Of a stretch of 64,000 bases of DNA, positions 61,726 through 64,000 are shown one piece after another. Position 1 is the first letter of the stretch. Every line of letters begins with the position of its first letter. A program made the translations under genes and the position numbers. The notes beneath the pieces were generated by a model. That model ran no database searches and was not told the DNA's origin. It saw only the letters and a program-made list of their open reading frames with translations. This stretch comes from Pseudomonas morbosilactucae (GTDB lineage: Bacteria > Pseudomonadota > Gammaproteobacteria > Pseudomonadales > Pseudomonadaceae): the NCBI RefSeq assembly GCF_023241715.1, contig NZ_JALQCW010000021.1, positions 1-64,000 of the forward strand. Direction: 5' to 3'.

Positions 61726-61983
61726 ATGGAATCCTTCTGGCTTTGCGACGACTGCCTGTTCGGTGCCGCTTACGAGGATTACAGCACGTTATCGCTCTAT
61801 CACTCGGAACATGAAATCGAGCAGCGCATTGCCGCGATACATCATGGCCTGATGCAGTTAATGCCCATCAGCGCCGACTTCGACTTAAACGCAGGCTGGG
61901 GCATAAAAGCCTTTTCCTCATCACCCTGCGATAGCTGCGGCTCATTACTACACGGCCAACGCCACCGTTTCACTCGCCTGTAA
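61726..61983 (+). CDS. Small zinc-ribbon-like ICE protein
   Basis: 85 residues with two CxxC pairs: WLCDDC near the N-terminus (about 6-11) and SPCDSCGSLLHG near the C-terminus (about 66-77). The arrangement suits one zinc site. The middle is FDLNAGWGIKAF. Similar small proteins precede radC in related elements; function unknown. Confidence 0.7.
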   Translation: MESFWLCDDCLFGAAYEDYSTLSLYHSEHEIEQRIAAIHHGLMQLMPISADFDLNAGWGIKAFSSSPCDSCGSLLHGQRHRFTRL

Positions 61984-62085
61984 ACAGAATGTCATCGGCT
62001 AACACACACGACGCCACATCCACCCTTGGGGGTACTACTCCCATCAGGGCGTGTACCCCTGACTTTCTCCCTCAGAGGTACCGCC

Positions 62086-62580
62086 ATGAGCCCCTCATTC
62101 GCACAGATTGAGACCTCGGATTTCGAAGCTGATCGCATTGCCCTAGAAAATGGACTGATCGACGAAGCGCTACATATTTTGGATCGTCGATTGTTTGCCC
62201 GAGGCCCTGACCTAACGTCACCTGACACGGTCGCTGCTTATCTAAAACTGCAACTGGCGCCGCAGGAACATGAAGTGTTCGCGGTGATTTTCCTCGATGC
62301 CAAACACCGCGTCTCGGCGTTCGAAGTCCTCTTTCACGGCAGCATTGATAGCACCAGTGTTTACCCCCGCCAAGTCGTTAAACGCTCCCTGGTTCATAAC
62401 GCCGCGGCCGCCATTCTTGTTCACAACCACCCTTCCGGTTGTACGGAACCTAGCCTGGCAGATCGTGCTTTAACCGCACGGCTGAAAGACTCCTTGGCCT
62501 TGGTCGAAGTGCGGGTGCTGGATCACTTCATCGTAGGCAAAGGTCGTCCGTTCTCCCTGGCCGAACATGGCTTGCTTTAA
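62086..62580 (+). CDS. radC: RadC-family JAB-domain protein
   Basis: 164 residues from the ATG at 62086. The JAB metal site is intact: [18 protein letters not shown] [13 protein letters not shown], then LVHNHPSG (about 112-119) and the D at SLADRALT (about 126). The N-terminal HhH region of chromosomal RadC is missing, as usual for ICE copies. The role in DNA metabolism is not settled. Terminator at 62587. Confidence 0.93.
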   Translation: MSPSFAQIETSDFEADRIALENGLIDEALHILDRRLFARGPDLTSPDTVAAYLKLQLAPQEHEVFAVIFLDAKHRVSAFEVLFHGSIDSTSVYPRQVVKRSLVHNAAAAILVHNHPSGCTEPSLADRALTARLKDSLALVEVRVLDHFIVGKGRPFSLAEHGLL

Positions 62581-62586
62581 CCCTCA

Positions 62587-62606
62587 AAGGCGCCGAATGG
62601 CGCCTT
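62587..62606 (+). terminator. Hairpin terminator after radC
   Basis: AAGGCGCC-GAAT-GGCGCCTT, 8-bp perfect stem; a T-rich stretch (GTTCATTTTC) follows. Confidence 0.75.
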
Positions 62607-62632
62607 GTTCATTTTCATTCTGGAGACTTCAC

Positions 62633-63379
62633 ATGAACCCTCTCCCGCAAGCAGTAACTCCGCTGCCAAGCTCAAACCCATTTGCACGCGGTTATGACCA
62701 CTTTCAGATCGAACGGCTGTTACTGATCACCTATGAAAACGACTGCCCTCCCTGCTTTCGCCCCGTGCACGACTCACAAGCCCATCTGCCTGATGATGCC
62801 CTGCAACAGTACCCGTGCTTGTTTAATGACGATTTCGCCTTGATCAGTGAAGGCCAATCCATTCCGGATGAGTTGGATGAGCAGTACGAATCCACGGGAC
62901 TGGTACGGCAGGTGATCTACGCCGTGAGGGGCGAAATGTTCAACCAGTGGCATCACGTCGGCGACTTGTACTCCCAGGAAGAAGCCCAAGCCATGGTCCA
63001 CCGTTTACGCTTCGAAACAGGTCACTACAGTCGAGCCTGGGAAATCAGCACCGTACACCTCACTGAAGAAACAGTGCGCTACTTGGGACGCCGGGCTGGC
63101 AGCTTGGGCTGCAGACCAACCGGCCTGCTGTTCGAACCCTTTACCTTAAACGACTGCCAGGGCGTCGGCTGTAAGTTGATCGGCACACCCTGGACTGACG
63201 ATAACCTGTTAACGATCGAGGGCCGCCCTTACTCATGGCTGAGGCAAGAGCAACTCGACGCTGGCACACCAGAAACCTTGGTCAACGTACTGTATCTCGC
63301 GGCACTGGCAGATGTGCGATTGTTGATCTTCGATCCTGATGCTGCTGTCTTGGATGGACTCGCCATTTTTGATGAGTAG
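62633..63379 (+). CDS. Hypothetical ICE protein (possibly DUF5983-like)
   Basis: 248 residues from the ATG at 62633 with GGAG upstream. The C-terminal part (about 140-245), with ISTVHLTEETVRYLGR, DDNLLTIEGRPYSWLR and LLIFDPDAAVLDGL, resembles the domain annotated DUF5983 in ICEs. The N-terminal part (FARGYDHFQIERLLLITYENDCPPCF) is unique to it. Function unknown. Position between radC and pilL is standard. Confidence 0.75.
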   Translation: MNPLPQAVTPLPSSNPFARGYDHFQIERLLLITYENDCPPCFRPVHDSQAHLPDDALQQYPCLFNDDFALISEGQSIPDELDEQYESTGLVRQVIYAVRGEMFNQWHHVGDLYSQEEAQAMVHRLRFETGHYSRAWEISTVHLTEETVRYLGRRAGSLGCRPTGLLFEPFTLNDCQGVGCKLIGTPWTDDNLLTIEGRPYSWLRQEQLDAGTPETLVNVLYLAALADVRLLIFDPDAAVLDGLAIFDE

Positions 63380-63441
63380 TCACGTGTTCGGCGTAAACAC
63401 GACCCGTCTTGGATCAACTTTTTCACTGATTCGCTCTATCA

Positions 63442-63480
63442 CCTCATGTCAGCTTCTGCAATGAATCTGACATGAGGTTT
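63442..63480 (+). terminator. Hairpin terminator before pilL
   Basis: CCTCATGTCAG and CTGACATGAGG form an 11-bp perfect stem with a 14-base loop, followed by TTTGTT. Confidence 0.85.
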
Positions 63481-63485
63481 GTTCC

Positions 63486-64000
63486 ATGGAGCGTTTTTTC
63501 ACGCCTATCTGCTTGCTGGGTTTGCTAAGCGCCTGTGCTTCGCAAATCCCTACCCCATTGCCGACTGATCCGCAAATCGACGCTGGCGCCAAGGGTGCCC
63601 GGCTTTCGGGAGACACTGGCAAAACACATCACCCGGCAGAACTCCGCTATGGCCGCTATACGCTAGTCAGCACTGAGGCCAGCAAGGAGCAACATGACCT
63701 TCTCTCTCAAATTATCGACGTCAGTGTGCCCTCCAACCTGAGTCCTTCAGTGCAGGATGCAATGCATTACGTGTTGCAGCGCTCGGGTTATTCGCTCTGT
63801 CCTGCCGCCGGGCCCGTGACAACGCTTTTTACTCGCCCCCTGCCTGCCGCCCACTACCGGCTTGGACCAATCCCATTACGCAGTGCGCTGCAAGTACTCG
63901 CAGGCCCCGCCTGGCAACTCACTACCGACGACGTCAGCCGCTCAGTTTGCTTCGAACAACAGAAACCTGAGCTCGGCATCGCATCGCCAGCCCCTGCTTC
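63486..64000 (+). CDS. pilL: PilL N-terminal domain lipoprotein (ICE type IV pilus), partial
   Basis: The first 171 residues; the rest is beyond the window. It has a lipoprotein signal with lipobox LLSACAS (Cys about 17). The PilL domain follows: RYGRYTLVSTEASKEQHDLLSQIIDVSVPSNLSPSVQDAMHYVLQRSGYSLC and YRLGPIPLRSALQVLAGPAWQL. In PFGI-1/PAPI-1/SPI-7-type elements PilL begins the pil operon for the mating-pair-stabilising pilus. It shows that the conjugation genes continue to the right. Confidence 0.88.
   Translation, partial: MERFFTPICLLGLLSACASQIPTPLPTDPQIDAGAKGARLSGDTGKTHHPAELRYGRYTLVSTEASKEQHDLLSQIIDVSVPSNLSPSVQDAMHYVLQRSGYSLCPAAGPVTTLFTRPLPAAHYRLGPIPLRSALQVLAGPAWQLTTDDVSRSVCFEQQKPELGIASPAPA

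Noticed and set aside
1..64000. CRISPR array
   Set aside because: No series of regularly spaced identical repeats was seen anywhere; the repeated boxes are 60-70 bp apart in inverted pairs.

Overview
The window looks like a chromosomal stretch of a fluorescent-group Pseudomonas. The protein families, the mid-to-high GC content and the PFGI-1/SPI-7-type integrative element at the right end all fit. No rRNA or tRNA was seen. The central theme is copper: acquisition, delivery and possibly chelation. Remnants of lost genes lie around it.

Layout. (1) 1-6.4 kb: a broken TonB-receptor fragment, a small ABM-like protein, a frameshifted GlxA-type regulator, an intact GlxA regulator divergent from an exported metallo-beta-lactamase-fold protein, an isochorismatase-fold hydrolase, and a YeeE/YedE sulfur-transport pair. 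(2) 6.6-9.9 kb: a complete cytochrome bd operon, cydP-cydA-cydB-cydX-ybgE, encoding a copper-free terminal oxidase. (3) 11-20 kb: copper genes. These are DUF2946 small proteins, a di-haem oxidoreductase/SCO/PCu(A)C operon, and an opposing DUF2946/TonB receptor/PCu(A)C/SCO operon. (4) 20-25 kb: decayed DNA (a broken lipoprotein, an IS630 remnant, DMT and aminotransferase remnants) around an intact LysR regulator and an AEC transporter. (5) 25-41 kb: a PepSY membrane protein, a cytochrome c, DUF2946, a second TonB receptor with a copper-uptake-associated protein, then a minus-strand operon. That operon encodes ThiF-rhodanese, JAMM protease, a ThiS-like sulfur carrier, CoA-transferase, AMP-ligase, acyl-CoA dehydrogenase, an MFS exporter and a GH88-like protein, next to an AraC regulator and another DUF2946. 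Its composition matches the sulfur-transfer logic of the PDTC (pdt) and thioquinolobactin (qbs) thiocarboxylate pathways, so it probably makes and exports a thiocarboxylate metal chelator. (6) 41-47 kb: an RND efflux operon (MFP, RND pump, frameshifted outer-membrane factor). (7) 47.4-50.4 kb: decayed DNA with a dead GlxA paralogue and an IS5-family fragment. (8) 50.5-64 kb: an AraC regulator, then one end of an integrative conjugative element (AlpA, ParA, ParB, DUF2857, STY4528, PFL_4669, DUF3158, SSB, STY4534/DUF3577, RadC, PilL). It runs off the window.

How it may work together. Three divergent intergenic regions in the copper part carry convergent pairs of one 17-bp box (TGC[GC]ACA direct repeats 10 bp apart). 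At four of the six boxes a -10-like hexamer lies 24-25 nt downstream. At two promoters the predicted transcript starts with the same foldable element followed by a terminator-like hairpin, which suggests paired small RNAs or attenuators. I infer a copper-responsive regulon that coordinates receptors, chaperones, DUF2946 proteins and perhaps chelator production. The bd oxidase would provide copper-independent respiration.

Caution: at least eight genes carry single-base frameshifts, three of them at A10, A7 or T8 runs. Some may be sequencing or assembly errors rather than true pseudogenes.
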